A DNA stretch of 64,000 nt from Membranipora membranacea (lineage: Eukaryota > Bryozoa > Gymnolaemata > Cheilostomatida > Membraniporidae). Every line of letters starts with the position of its first letter. The stretch's first letter is position 1. Below are positions 12,681 to 25,071 of this stretch, piece by piece. The position numbers were made by a program, and so were the translations under genes. The stretch lies in assembly GCA_914767715.1 (NCBI GenBank), contig OU612071.1:434001-498000 (forward strand), read 5' to 3'. The notes beneath the pieces are model-generated. The model did no database searches. It was not told the DNA's origin and saw only the letters and a program-made list of their open reading frames with translations.

Positions 12681-15600
12681 CTAATCGGACTGGTAGCTGT
12701 AATAGAGAACTTAAGTCAACCTACTCTTTAGTAAGAAACAGAAGATTTTACTGTCCCTAGAATGGGACGCAATGTGCCATAAATCCTCATGCTGAGATTG
12801 TGAAACATCCTCTAAAACTGGAACGTATCTTAGAAGTGTGAAGCCGTGTAAAAACCTTAGGGCAAACCAAAGTTGTTGTCAGAGGTGGGGAATGGGTTGG
12901 GCTGTATTAAGGGGAGCTCATACTATTATTGGGGGAGGGGAGGGGATGAATTCATTGCCTACTGGTGTGGTTGTATTGTAAGGGAGTAGATGTATTGCAG
13001 AACGTCACCAAGTTAAACTGATTGCGAGTGGTAAGGGGAAGTAACTCCAAAAAGGCCTACCCATTAATCTATGTAGTTTTCTTAGCGATGATATATTATG
13101 TTAACATGCATCATTATTGTAAATCTGAAATTGAGATTGATTTTCTCTCTTTTGTAGCATGATATGATGATGTTGAACGTAAGTAGACCTTTTGGATAGC
13201 TCATTTATAAACATGTAAATATTTATAGTAGGTACAGTATAAGTATTTATATTTTTATGGCCCCATTCAATGATAAATTGTGTTTTTGTGACAAATTAAC
13301 CCTAAAATGGGAACTATCCAATAAACCTTAACAACAACGCTTTAATCAGGATGTATAAAACATGTAAGATCATATCATATTTTGTGCATCTAAGGTCCAG
13401 TTGTGATTCTGATTGTGTGACACTTCAGGGATAACTCCCATTTTGGAGATCTTACAGCAGGGAGTATGGGGCATTTGCCCAAAGCTCTCTGCCACAAGTT
13501 TGCATGACATTTTGCTAACACTCTAACTCAGGCTGGCATCATCATCACAAGTGAAGCGTTCCAATGAGATTCAAATTCCACATGAGAGCTACATAATGCC
13601 TTATCCGGTAACTGTAAGCTATCCTCATAGTTCACGAAAATTTGCCAAAAGTCATGATGATATCCGAGAGAGTCTCATTTTCTCTGCTATATTATCTATT
13701 TTTGCCATGTGTTCCTTGTTATATTCCTTTGGGAATGGATACGGATCAGCATAATAAATATGAGATTTTTGTGGAGAGTTTTCTTTTCATGTCATAGGCG
13801 TGAACAACTTATGATCAGTTTTAGTGTAGTTGCTACATTGAATATTAGTCAAGTTCTAATAGCCATCATATATCACTTTGGAGTTGCCCCACCACACATA
13901 AATAAAGGCAACTCCTATTTTCACATGTAGTTGGAATACAAAGGTATAAATAACATGTCACAGCCAGAAACCAGTCAGTCACATAGCGGCAACCAGATAG
14001 TGAAGACTATTATCATACTTTGTACTGAGGAATCATATTATACCTTTGTACCAACTACATATATATATATATATATATATTATTATTTCATATTATTATG
14101 GATCCGAACAAATCAACCAAAAACTTGTAGGACGCTACAACATAACCAGAAAATAAAAACCGACAGAAAAAGGAAAAGAAAAAAGAAGGTAAGATTGGGA
14201 AAGTGACTCTACTTATGAGTGTTTACTGCTAGATTACTCATATGAGGATTATATTACTTGTAGAGTCACCCAAAAAGTTGGCGGCTAGTAGAGAAGACAA
14301 TCCACTGATAGCTCTGTACTGAGAAGATCTTGCTTGAGCAAGTCAGACATTTGTAACAGTGATTTGAGGTGAGCCTGTTCTATCAATTGTATTGAGTTTA
14401 GTTGTATCAGTTATTCTAAAACCCCTAATTTCAGATATAACAGAGTGCATGATAAAAAAAATACCATTGTTTTCAAGGAAGACTGGTTGCTATCTTGCCC
14501 AGTGAATGCAAATTAAGAATACTAAATTGCATGTTCCGGGTTTAAACAGACAGCTCAACAATCAATGATTGCTTGTTACAGCTTTTGACCATTACCACTT
14601 TTCCACTGAGAATCATAGGGACAGCACTTAATATAATGTTACTGGTCTGTTTTACCGTTTATCATGTTTGTATACACTTGGGAGCAATCATTTGGTCCCG
14701 ACCAGTGAGAAGAAAAGTGGAGGATATTCCGTGATCAAATAATTCAATGTTACCATCAGCTATTGCCGCCCATAGTAAACTTGCTCACCAAATGACAGTA
14801 TAGAAAGACCAAATCAGATCAAAGTCAACACATTGGCTAATGAAACACCATTTGACACACTCACCGAGTCCGGTTAGTACACTGGAGCAATGGCTTCAAG
14901 AAGTCCTAAGCTGATAAGCTGGAGGGTGTCCTTTTCTGTTCCATAAATAGGAGTAGGATATCAATCTGAGGTAAAGCCTCTGATAATGTTAAATAGTGCA
15001 GAGTACTATTTCCGTCGAGTAATACAGAGATGTAGACTAGAAGTCTCTTACTTATATTTCAGCTCTCTGAGCTCAGTATGCAGCTTTTAACTCACGGCTG
15101 CAGTGAGCGTCAGCTGAATAATGAAAGCATTCGGATATGTATAATACTAAGTACAGACAAAATGGTATGACATTTACACAAACTATGATAGATGAGGTAT
15201 GATAGGTATGAGCTTAGTGTGTGTGTAGATCTGATCCGGTTACCTCCCTCATAACAACACAAATAGAGTTTGTTTATTCGTTGCTAAGCATCAATACAAA
15301 AATTTATGCAGTTCTAAATGGGCATTAAAAACGTAGTTGTTGTATGAATGGCAGCATTGTTGTTAAATACAATACAGCAGTGTTATACAGCCAATATCGT
15401 TAAAAATCCTTTGTCTGATCAGACTAAGTACCTAAACTATGTCTTAGTATGCAACATGGGCTGCACCAACAGACCCTCTAATATGAATGTTTCATAAAAC
15501 TGGCTATTGGCCACATAGAACTGGACTTTTTCTATAAATATATTTACACAGTACACGAGTTAGCCTTGCTGAATTATGATCACACTGTTATTTATCCTTT

Positions 15601-17024
15601 GCATAGCCCATTCAAAGTGTATACAGGTGTGCTAGGTAGATTGAGTTTGCTCGGCCTAAATTGAACAAACCTTTGACATGTTTGTGCGCTCAGACAAGAT
15701 GCTGAGTTTTGCTATAAGCGGCAACAATTCAGTTCTTAATATTTGAATAAGAAAAACGATTCCATTTCCAAACCATCAGGGCAAAAAAATACAAAACAAA
15801 AAAAGTACCTTGAGATAAGGTTGTGATTCCTTGATGTAATTAATGTAAATTGGTTATGGCTTTAGGAAGGAGTTATCCCACTTCATTATCAGGACAGACA
15901 ACTACCCAAGATATACACAGCCCTGTAAATCTTTTGTTTCAGCAGAAATAATTTTCCTGAATTAAGCTGAATGTTAACTCATTACAATCACGTTAGTCCC
16001 ATCCTAGGAAAGTGAGACATTTGACACAAACAGGATAATCAGTACTTAATTTGTGTCAGACTATCATGCGGTTATTTTTATTCAGCTAAAGCATGTATAG
16101 AATACAGAATATGTTATTGATAATATGAAATGAACTATAGTAAGTTATAGTAAGGTCTAAAATATATAACATACATGATAACAAGAGATGCAATACACAT
16201 TCACAAACCAGCACTCCCTCGCAGCAGATATTATATATCTTTATTACCACTCGTCAATGAGAAAACCTTGAAGGCCTACTATTCATATAACAATCGGCAG
16301 TGAAGGACAAATTTTCTCTGGTAGTAGTTTGTTAGTGCTGAACATCTGTGTATGAGGTGTGAAGACATTTAGTCCAGTTTTCTAGTCATCATCTGAAAAA
16401 GCACAGGCTATGACTGAAGAATGTATAAATGAGTATCGTGAGGTGGCTAGCTGTGATGATGCAGCTTAGTGACATATGATTATATGCGTTTTTGTCATTA
16501 TCAGACATAACACTACTTTGATATACCACCTCAAATATTTATGTTATTACATTTTTGTTATCCTCATACATAAAGAATGTTATACATATGTCACTTCATC
16601 ACCTCTGCCTTAAAATTGACCGGTTTAGTATTTTAGTTCTTTTATTTTCTCAGACTAGCAATGCTTTTAAGTACGTGATGAGCACTTTATTTACCAGAGC
16701 GGCACATCCTTCATCGATCAACAAAAACCACTGAACATAAAATTATAACAAATAGTCATCAAATAAAAAATTCTCAATATCCCTCAGCTGGGTGTAGGAA
16801 GCTTAGTTTACTTACTTTTTGCCTGTTGACATATAATCCCGTAGTGTTTCATGATGGCCAACTTTCTGTATTTGTTCCTGCAACATCGTTAGAATAGAAT
16901 TTTGTTACTGGGACTCAAGACATCTCCTCATGAACAGATGCTATCCACCCACCTTTACAGCAATGCTGATTGATATAGTTATCCAAATTTTTCCTCTCCT
17001 TATCAAGAGATTCCTCTATCTTTC
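12681..17024. other. Non-coding, no gene recognised
   Basis: Only short ORFs without domains. A (TA)n microsatellite lies at about 14,057-14,081. The downstream end or 3' UTR of the minus-strand TPR-type locus would fall in the last part (about 16.8-17.0 kb), but no clear exon was found. Confidence 0.4.
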
Positions 17025-18630
17025 TCACATTTTCCTCTTAAGCTTTTGCTTGTTCATCTTGTCCAAGAGCTTTAAGATGTTTCCTCTTTCTGTCACAAGA
17101 GCAGAATATTCCTCATTACATTCTGCGTCTCTGGGTGCCTCCTCCATATGTCCTTCTGCTTCCCCAAGTGAATAAGCCGCCTTGGTAAAGTCTCCATTCT
17201 CTTTCTCTACTCCAGCTATAGCCACAAGAATTTGTGCAGCATTCAAGTTTGAATGGTTCTCACGGTAAACATTTAGGGCAGCAGAATAATGCTTGTGTAC
17301 AATCCCCGTGTCCTCACAGCTGAACTTAGCCAGGTCACCTCGTGTCTGCTCTAATCTTCCATAGTCAATATGATTGGGCTGATTTGGATGAGCTTCATCC
17401 AGTGCCATCTTGGTTGCTAGATACCACTGATCATTATCTTCTTGTCCTCTAACATCCTCTGATGTCTCAACATCACAGTCATATAAGATATTGTCTAACA
17501 GTATATCCTCAGGTAGCTGCTCTAGTTCGGGTTCTGGCTGTCCGCTAGCCAGCAGCTCACCTCGAGTCAGCATGATCTCGCACATGAGACCTCTCACTCG
17601 CCTTTCAGCTGGTAGAAACCTCGTGCTGATGTCAGAAGCTGTGGCAAGATACATATTATGTAGGAATTTTTTTTCCAGGTCAATGAGGATTGCGACTCTT
17701 GTTTTTTCCATCAAAGATTTTGTCGATTACAATTTTCAGGCCTAACGAGCAAGATTTGGTAAAGTAAAGCTGAGAAGTATGTTTTTTTGCCGCACAGATC
17801 AGAGATTGCCCCATTAATAAAGATGCAGTGGGCCATTTCTCTAGTAGGATTGTTTACATATCAAGTTTGTCATCAAAACTCATTTCATCAAATCCTGCAA
17901 TCAAGCTGTCATCTTTGCTCTTCCCGTTCGTTGCTGTATAAATGACTCGTTCAACACTTTGACCAGCATCTGTAGAGGTGTCGATCTGTTCGGATACAGC
18001 AGCATAACAGTTTGGCCGATTCTTCTAGTGACTCATTGCTTATCAGACTGTTCTCTGCTAACTCATACGTTCTCTTCTCCTTACTCAGATTTCCCATCCC
18101 TTCATTACACTTTCCCATACCTTTGTAAGCCTCTGTAAGCCTCAGTCTGCCATCATGTAGATGCTGGTACAGCTCCATAGCTTGTTTGTAGTTCTTTAAC
18201 TGGAGATGGGAATGTGCCACAGCATAACAAATGTTCAGATCATCAGCGGCTGTATCAGCTCTAACTACTCTGTCCCATTGGCCGGAATAGAAGTGTGCAA
18301 CAGAAGAGCTATCAATATTTTTATTGACATCTGTCTGAGTTATCTGCTTTATATCTTCTGCCGTTGAGAGCTTGCTCAGAGTAGAGAAATGGGACTGCAT
18401 ATCTAGGAAACTTTCGCTAAGGATCTGAAGTTCCTCTGTCACCATTCTGCAGAGTTTACGACCAGTAAACACAAGTCTCTACCCCCCTTCGTCTCCAGTG
18501 GGTACCACATCTGTTTTAGTTTATTTTTCCTCAGAATTATCTGTGGCAAACTCATCATTCTTAGAATCCATAAATAGGTAGCATCTCAGACGTGAATATG
18601 ATGCATAAGCGATGGGAAACTGCAGTGAGG

Positions 18631-19045
18631 CAGTGGCGTATATTAGCACTCACGGCCCACGGATTTCCGTGAGTGGCTGAATAGCTCAGTGTGTAGAGCG
18701 TTCGCTTTATAATCACTGATATTAAGATTGTTGTGGGTTCGAATCCCATCAAGGTCAGTTTTTTTTCAAATGGGTGCTTTATAACTGGAGCATTTTTACC
18801 GTAATCTTCTACTGCTATTGAGTTGTTTTCTGAAAGTACCCAACAGCTCAGTGAGCTATTGAAATACCTCTCTGCTTGCACTATTTTGCTACCGATATGC
18901 AAAAATTTCCGTGGTAGGAGGGCGCTTAAGCGCCCCTCCCACACCCTCCCCGCCACGCCTACGGCGTGTGGATCGGGCTGCGCCCGATTATTATGCTCAT
19001 CTCTGAAAAGTCAGTGAGTGAAATTTTTTAGAATATACGCCCCTG
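18631..19045. mobile_element. hAT-type MITE, 415 bp, with 8-bp target-site duplication
   Basis: Ends CAGTGGCGTATATT and, inverted, CAGGGGCGTATATT (13/14 identical), of the CAGNG type typical of hAT elements. They are flanked by perfect 8-bp duplications CAGTGAGG (18,623-18,630 and 19,046-19,053). The body holds a tRNA-like segment and short palindromes near 18,927-18,990 (GCGCTTAAGCGC, CACGCC-TA-CGGCGTG, CGGGC-TGC-GCCCG). It lies within a coding block of the TPR-type pseudogene. Confidence 0.9.
18675..18758 (+). repeat. tRNA-like (SINE head) inside the hAT MITE
   Basis: ATAGCTCAGTGTGTAGAGCG is a good A-box with D-arm and GTGGGTTCGAATCCCAT a perfect B-box with T-arm, followed by AAGGTCAG and a T8 run (a pol III terminator). 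The acceptor stem is poor, so a tRNA-derived SINE or MITE passenger is more likely than a tRNA gene. Confidence 0.55.
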
Positions 19046-20399
19046 CAGTGAGGTGTTGAAAGACTTTTTGGACTCAAACAGTGACTTTTTCCAGCTCTCT
19101 ATTAACTGCCAAGAGTCTCATTTGGAAGTACATCTGATGATAGCGGCATCTAGCAGGACAAGTGAGGGGAATCTATACAGCAAAGTTTTGGCATTCAATG
19201 TGAACCCGGTCGAATAATCATCAAACCTGGGCTGACATTTGTACCGTTTTATATCACTGAGCAGCATCTGTAAGCTCACACTCTGTCTGTCAGAGTTCAT
19301 TTTCTTGTCTATAGACTTTCTCTCTGCCTCAAAATCTGAGAGCAATACTTCTTTTTTGTTGTGAGCGTATAGTAGAGTTGTGAATTTTAGCATAGCAGAA
19401 ATGACCCCTTTTGTTGCTTCAGTGGGATCAGGACCTTCGAATGTAGCCTTGTATATTTTAATCAGCTCACCAGGAGAGGAAAGTAACTGATTGAGATGGT
19501 CAGAATTCACTGTTGGGACATTACTTGATGATTTTGTTATCCCATCGATTTGGTAGCCATGATTTCTTCCGTCCGCATACCATCCTGGCAGTTCCTCGAT
19601 GTCCAGTGAGCTTAGCTTTGTTTTCCTGAGGACGCCAATGTAGAAATATGTTTAGACTGCCAGCCGCTCAAAATATTCAGTGTGATCGCCTTTCTCAACC
19701 AGGAAAAGGTATTCTATATCAGTTTAAGGTGTAGCTTCACCTCTACCCAATCTACCCCAACCACAGAGAGCAAACATGGAGGCTGACCCTCAATACTCTG
19801 TAGAGATTTTTCAATAGCTAGAGCAGCGAATTCCTTCGTCTTTTTATCAGACTTTCCAATAATTTGTTGAATCTCTTGGCGATTCGGTTTGATCTTAGTT
19901 TGCTTGTTCCTTCTGACCTTGCCATCAAGCTTTTCGATATGAGATTTTAGTTCAGTCCTAATTGAGTGAAGCCTATCATGGAGCTGTCCAACATTCTGAT
20001 AAAAAGCCTCAGCACTGATGTTACAGTCCGAGTCAAGATACATCCGAAGGACATTCCAGGCTCTCTGGTTCCATGGGTCTTCAGGTGATTAACTGAGTGT
20101 CACTGCAGCTAAGTTGTATAGAGTGAAAGCCTGAAACATTAAAAATAAAATAGTTTGATGTATCTAGGGGAACTGAATTGCGATTCAAAAAACTTATTAC
20201 AATCCTTGGATGGCAAGATGATGCAATCGGTTAGCCCATATGCTATTCATTGCCAGGTGATTGGTGCCACAGGAGTTGTGAGTTCGGTTTCCACTGGGAG
20301 AGCTATCATGGTTGATTGGGCCAGCCTCCAGTTGAACCCTCCAGCCTATTGCCTTCCTGATAAGATATTGACTCTGTTCTCAGGCATCCTTTAAAAGAT

Positions 20400-21140
20400 A
20401 ACAAAGGTTTAATAATCCTTTAAGATGATTTAATCATCATTGGACTCAGTGGTAATTCCTCTGATTTAGATTGTTTATTTTTAAAGTAAACAGAATTTTG
20501 TAATCAAAGCTCAGATCTGGACCTTCATTTAAGTGCAAGCAAAACTAAAGAAATAATGTTGTTTGCAACTAAACGTGATAGACCTTCAGCCCTAGCCTCC
20601 TACTAAATATCTTGGTCTTGAGATTGATCAGAAGCTTACATTTATAGCCCACATTCAAAATAATGTTTGTAAGGCTAATCACAGGATGTATGTTATTGAA
20701 AATATTCTATATTTAAGTACTCATCCACTAGCATGCATGCTTTTTAAAAGTTTCATCGTGTCACTAATAACGTATAGCCTACCAGTCCTCTATCCTGCCA
20801 TTTACCAACGAGATAAGAAGGATATGCGCAAGCTATATAAAGATGCTTCCTCGCTCGGATTACAACTTGATTATGATCTCTACTTTAACACTCATTTAAA
20901 GGATCGTGTAATGCAAATATACATTGATGATGATTTTATCCAGAATTAATTCTAAATACACCCTAAATAACGTTCTGCCAGGGGAATCCACTGTTTTTTG
21001 AGACATATGTGCATTCATATTAATAATACTATTTGTTAACCCTATTTTTGTATGCAAGGCAACTTTATTATTTTTAGCAGAGTACATGCACCAGCAAACT
21101 TAGTGATAGCAATACAAACCAATCAATCAATCAATCATAC
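20400..21140 (+). mobile_element. LINE ORF2 remnant (RT/C-terminal part), L2/CR1-like
   Basis: Degenerate reading frames contain a worn YADD-type box (KDDLIIIGLSGNSSDL), then LDLHLSASKTKEIMLF and KYLGLEIDQKLTFIAHI, in the order seen in non-LTR retrotransposon RTs. The 87-aa ORF at 20,686-20,949 is the C-terminal tail. The 3' end is an (AATC)n tail at about 21,116-21,138, typical of L2/CR1-type insertions. Confidence 0.7.
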
Positions 21141-21410
21141 ATAAATTTAGAACCTATAGCTTGCAGGATATTCATTGCTCACCTTGAGTGCATCTTGCCA
21201 CTTTCCTTTGGTTAGAAACTTAATTTCATAGAACTCAGCTAGCGCATTCAGATGTGGCCTCTGTGACTCAAAGCCTTTTATGCCTCTCTGCATGTAAGAT
21301 TTCTGAAATGACTTCTTTATCTGATTGGGCATCTTCAATTATAAGTACACAATTTTTAGTCCATTCAAATATCAGAGGTTAAAATTTGTTACTTTGCAGG
21401 AACTACTGTT

Positions 21411-21673
21411 AGCTCTGCCCTCTGCTGGTAAAAAGCGTTATCTCATATTTTGATAATTTCGACTCAATTAAACTAATCCCTTATTTAAATGAAAACTAAT
21501 TATCCAACAATGTTCTTCTTTTGGAAATTAAATAAAGGATTATTGATATGACATAATGGGATAATGTAAACTAATTATCAATTGTTTACTCTCAAGGAAA
21601 TTTAATCTGAAGTTGGATACCTCTGAATTATTAAAATATGAGATAACGCTTTTTACCAGCAGTGGGCAGAGCT
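21411..21673. mobile_element. MITE, 263 bp, 41-bp terminal inverted repeats
   Basis: Starts AGCTCTGCCCTCTGCTGG and ends with the inverse complement (AGCTCTGCCCACTGCTGG). The ends match over about 41 bp with one difference. Flanks are GTT on both sides (21,408-21,410; 21,674-21,676), consistent with a 3-bp duplication. There is no ORF. It truncates the adjacent ankyrin repeat fragment. Confidence 0.85.
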
Positions 21674-21676
21674 GTT

Positions 21677-21865
21677 ATGCCCAGTGTAAAGCTGTCCTAC
21701 AAACATTATCCTTTAGAGAGATGAGCTGCAGCTTCTGCTCTGCTGTTAGATTATCTAACAAAGCCTTCACTGTCTCTGTGTGACCTTCCTGTGATTCCCA
21801 GTGTAACGCTGTCTCACAATCCTTATCCTCTATAGAGATCTGAGCTGCAGCTGCTGATCCACAGA
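21677..21865 (-). pseudogene. Ankyrin-repeat fragment (two worn repeats)
   Basis: Minus-strand translation gives pieces such as TALHWESQEGHTETVKALLD and NLTAEQKLQLISL, almost identical to the repeat unit of the ankyrin ORF at 56,266-56,850. Frame changes interrupt it, and the MITE at 21,411-21,673 removes the rest. It lies head-to-head with the helicase exon at 22,237. Confidence 0.75.
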
Positions 21866-22250
21866 CAGCAGGTCACTGACAGTTGATGAGTTGCAGCCTT
21901 ATGTGTGTGTGGTTTGTGTTTGTTGTGGTGAAGATGGGAAGCTGTGCATGCTGTCCATGTGTGCAGCTTCTGTACCCGCCAATTGCGTTGCTCAGATGAG
22001 TCACTTCTCTCTCATTGGTCAGAATATTAAACTTCCAAAACAGACAACACAGGCACGTGCACACAATGCCTAGCCACAATCAAAGCCATGTAGTACTTTG
22101 AGCAGATGAAACACATGAAAATAACACATTACAGAAAGAGCTATCTATTGGAACACATACACACTGCCACATACTGCTGTCATTTTAATGATAGATGAGC
22201 ACTTGCTAATTTCAAACTGTTAGGACAATATACATCATGGAGCAACCAGA
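21860..22250. repeat. Divergent upstream region, copy A of an inverted duplication
   Basis: This about 390-bp block lies between the ankyrin fragment (-) and the helicase start (+). It recurs in inverted orientation at 55,866-56,290, down to the first codons of the helicase ORF (MEQP) and the ankyrin side. Shared landmarks include GATGAGTTGCAGCCT, a TG-rich tract, TGACTCATCTGAGCAACG and ATAATACACATCATG-like ends. It is a candidate bidirectional promoter, by inference. Confidence 0.7.
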
Positions 22251-22447
22251 TATTATAGAACAGATTGCTACAGCTGTGAAGGGAGGACACAATGTTCTGA
22301 TCACTGGCAAAGCTGGCCCAGGGAAAATTAAACTTATAAGGACTCAATACAAAACTTTGATGGATACTGGCAAGCATTGCGAACTAACCGCTACTACAGG
22401 CCTTGCTGCTGTGTCTCTGTCAGGCTCAACTATACACCACTTTACTG
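22237..22447 (+). pseudogene. PIF1-like helicase, exon 1 (Walker A)
   Basis: MEQPDIIEQIATAVKGGHNV then LITGKAGPGKIKL, TATTGLAAVSLSGSTIHHFTG: the N-terminal P-loop region of PIF1/Helitron-type SF1B helicases. The P-loop normally reads GxAGTGKS/T. Here Thr is Pro and the final S/T is Ile, so ATP binding is doubtful. The exon ends at a GTATGT donor (22,448) in phase 1, and the next helicase exon (47,629, phase 1) matches it. The intervening 25-kb intron is filled by a LINE and the Polinton. Confidence 0.8.
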
Positions 22448-22699
22448 GTATGTGTCAATAGTTACACTGAAGTAGTATCAAGGAGTTCTCCTTGGTAGTA
22501 TATGATTGGATACATCAGCCCTGATTTCTCAAACGCCATTCTTTAATTATATTGGTGGTGTGTCAGCACACATAATGGCAAAATATCATCGTGATAGAAA
22601 GGGGACCAACATGGACCTTACCACAAGTAATCTCAAGCTTATCTCCGCTATTCTGTGTCACGCTAATCTGTTTCACGTCATAATAAATACTTGTCACTT

Positions 22700-22780
22700 A
22701 TTTATAATGTTGCATATTTTGAGTCGTTGCATATTTTGAGTCGTTGAAAATTTTGAGTTGTTGCATATGTTGTGTTGCAA
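22700..22780. repeat. Short tandem repeat GCATATTTTGAGTCGTT
   Basis: About four imperfect 17-18-bp copies in the helicase intron, from about 22,711 to 22,775. No function inferred. Confidence 0.6.
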
Positions 22781-22879
22781 CAATTACATACAATGGATAG
22801 ATGGATTTATCACTGTCATAGACAAAAAATTGTCACTAAATATGTTGTTAATACTGACAAGAAAGAAAAAAAAAAAAAT

Positions 22880-24060
22880 TAGATCTATGTTGTACAAATT
22901 TTTTTAGAATAGTATAATTATTATTAAGTGTATGTATGAGATGTCTCGAAAAGCTGTGTCTACCCCATGTACCCAAATATTTAACAGTACGGTAGCGACC
23001 TGAAGGGCATATAGTTAGAAAGACATTGATTAAGCGCTCTTCATCGTGTATGATGCGAAGTCCAAGTGGCTTGATCTGGTTGGCCACCATAGCTTCTATA
23101 TCGGGGTGCTCAATCCCTAACTTGGCGGCATCTTTGAATATTTTGCGTTAGGACTTCTTGTCGCTTGCATGGATGCTTGTAAAGAGTATCGGGAGGCAGT
23201 AAGTGATAGGGTATACAATAAAACTAAGGAAAGGGGCTTTGAGCTATAGTAAACAAAAATTTTCACAATATACATTCGTTGAGATGCTGTAGTCACTTTA
23301 AATTGCACATGATCACGATAAAAAGTTTATCGTCAACACTAACGGTGTACGGTCACTTCGAAAATTTCGATTTCAAAAATAGTGTCTGTGGTTTGGGGGT
23401 TGGGGTTTTTGGGTTTGTGGTTTTGTGGTTTGGGTTCTTTGATTTTCGAAAGGGCATTTTCGAGTTGTCACGGATTCAACAGTAACACCAAGGTATTTTA
23501 CTTTGTCACAAAAACTTCCGTGATAAGAGTAGGGGTAATGGGCTTAACAAGCTGAGTAGAAAACATCATTTCTTGAGTCTTGGAGGCGTTTAACAATAGG
23601 TTTAAATCACAATATTGCTGTGAAATTCTACTAATCTCATCAAATAGGCACTAAGATTTGATTGATTTCATATGCATCCAATTATACAGGTGTCGTCTGC
23701 GTATTTAATAACAGTAATATTACTCAAGTCTGAGGTAATCCTATTGGTATATTGAAAACAAATGTGGAGATAAACAGCAACCCTGGGGAGTGCCAGTGTT
23801 CGTTATGATGGGTTTTGAGATATTGCCATCTACTATTGTTCTTTTGGTGGGATTCGATTTGTTAGGAAGCCGTATATCCATTCAGTGACATTGGAGTCAA
23901 GATGTGATAGTTGCGAGATAAGGTCTGGAACATGTATTATGTTGAATGCAGAAGCATAGTCAAGGAACAGACACCTGGCATAATTTGAAGTTTTCTTGTC
24001 AATGGAATCTGAGATGGTAGTGGTGAGGCAATGTTATTTTTGCTGTTTAATTTTACCAAA
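22880..24060 (-). mobile_element. LINE ORF2 remnant (RT), L2/CR1-like
   Basis: The minus strand reads, in several frames: LFLDYASAFNIIHV, NGYTASQQIESHQK-like thumb residues, a clean KYADDT box near 23,690, and the terminal PLGLRIIHDEERLINVF...CPSGRYRTVKYLGTWGRHSFSRH. That tail is the same family as the end of the LINE at 61.8 kb (CPSGRYSTIRYR). Many frame changes make it a dead copy in the helicase intron. A G/T-rich tract lies at about 23,390-23,440. Confidence 0.75.
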
Positions 24061-24267
24061 ACCACCTGATTAATAGGACTATAGGGACATATCAACAGCC
24101 AAAATCCCCGCGCAAAATCCATGGGGAAACTTTGATTTTTTTTAAAGCTGAATAGTAGTAAATAGTCTGTTTTTCCATAATAAATTAATCCGGGCCTAGC
24201 AGACAGTGGATGAGGGTGGTATGTGTCCGATCCCCATTGGTTCTGCTACTTGGTAGTAGTCATCCTT

Positions 24268-24358
24268 AGTAGTATAGTGAGCCTGTTTTCAAATATAGCA
24301 TTAGCATTTCAGTTGTCCTTGTTAGCATTTAGCCAGCGCACACCCGTTAGCATTAGCT
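24268..24358 (+). repeat. Polinton left terminal inverted repeat
   Basis: 91 bp, matching the right end over its whole length apart from one substitution and a 4-bp gap. The terminal AGT and the 6-bp target duplication (24,262-24,267) are typical of Polintons. The inner part repeats the motif TTAGCATTAGC. Confidence 0.95.
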
Positions 24359-24533
24359 TTGATTGTTGTAGCTTTGAATTATTAGCTGTAACTGATATCG
24401 ATTGAGAAATTGAGGATGGTAATTTTGATTTTGTTAGTGTATGATATTTATTGTTGATGAATACGAAATATATTAAAAATTAAAAATTGAAAATATACAA
24501 AAATAAAATAAAAAAGAAAAATAGGTGATAACA

Positions 24534-25063
24534 TTAGACTGTTGATATACTAGCTATTTGTTTTTTTATGAATGGGAAATCGATGAGTTTTGAGTCTTCA
24601 AATCCATCATATATTTGTTTGAAAAATGTGAAAATAAAAGCGTCATTCGCTGCAGTATCACCATTATTATTCGAAAAGTCTACGATCTGTTTTGGAGACA
24701 ACCCTCTTGCTATATGTAGAAGAAAAAACACACAGTATTGACCGCACACTGTTGTTAGGAGACTCTGTAGTTGGACTTTGTTATGGTCCCAGTTGATAGT
24801 TGGCTCTAAAACCACTGCAGCTTCTGTAAAGATGGCTGGAGACATTCCATAGGAGTCGAAGTAATATCCAGTTTTTTTGATGATTTGACTATCACTATCC
24901 AATGTTCACCGCTATGTGATACGGGTTTGGTATAAACCACCACACAACAAGGGTAGTGCAGAGCTGATATCGGAATCAAGTCTGAGGGAAATACTCCCAA
25001 AAAGTTTTTTTGACTTACCAAGTCATCACTTTTTAGAATCGAATAGATCTGTTGAGCGTCCAT
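24534..25063 (-). pseudogene. PRO: Polinton PRO: adenain-like cysteine protease, frame-broken
   Basis: Virion-maturation protease related to adenovirus proteinase and Ulp1. The N-terminal part (25,063 leftwards, start MDAQQIYSIL) has the catalytic His in GEHWI. The C-terminal part, in another frame (to 24,534), has YFDSYG and the nucleophile region VQLQSLLTTVCGQYC. The frame changes in a run of A residues (minus strand) near 24,882. Both halves keep all catalytic-type residues, so the lesion is recent, or an assembly homopolymer error. It is the last gene of the leftward array, 9 bp after the capsid gene. Confidence 0.85.
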
Positions 25064-25071
25064 CGTTGACC

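Larger units (their letters stand above)
17025..21332 (-). pseudogene. TPR-like host gene, decayed
   Basis: A chain of minus-strand coding blocks: 21,183-21,332 (MPNQIKKSFQKSYM..., donor GTGAGC); about 19,714-20,130; 19,118-19,510; 17,951-18,472; 17,025-17,714. The last two are helical with paired tetratricopeptide-like segments (NICYAVAHSHLQLKNYKQAM; AAQILVAIAGVEKENGDF). The blocks are interrupted by in-frame stops: TAA before the 20,043 block, TAA and TAG between about 18,480 and 18,540, and one after 19,118. A hAT MITE also splits them at 18,631. The gene family is not identified. It resembles TPR-rich proteins expanded in invertebrates and is probably non-functional here. Confidence 0.6.

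Noticed and set aside
13551-14206. Short ORFs that might be a host exon cluster
   Set aside because: No splice-consistent chain, no domain, and one runs through a TA microsatellite.
17491-17745. 84-aa plus-strand Ser/Gly-rich ORF
   Set aside because: Antisense of the TPR-like exon; composition is that of a shadow frame.
18675-18758. Functional tRNA gene
   Set aside because: A and B boxes are good, but the acceptor stem does not pair and it lies inside a MITE.
23385-23440. Telomere-like G/T-rich tract
   Set aside because: Irregular GGGTTT/TGTGG mix without a fixed unit, inside a LINE remnant.
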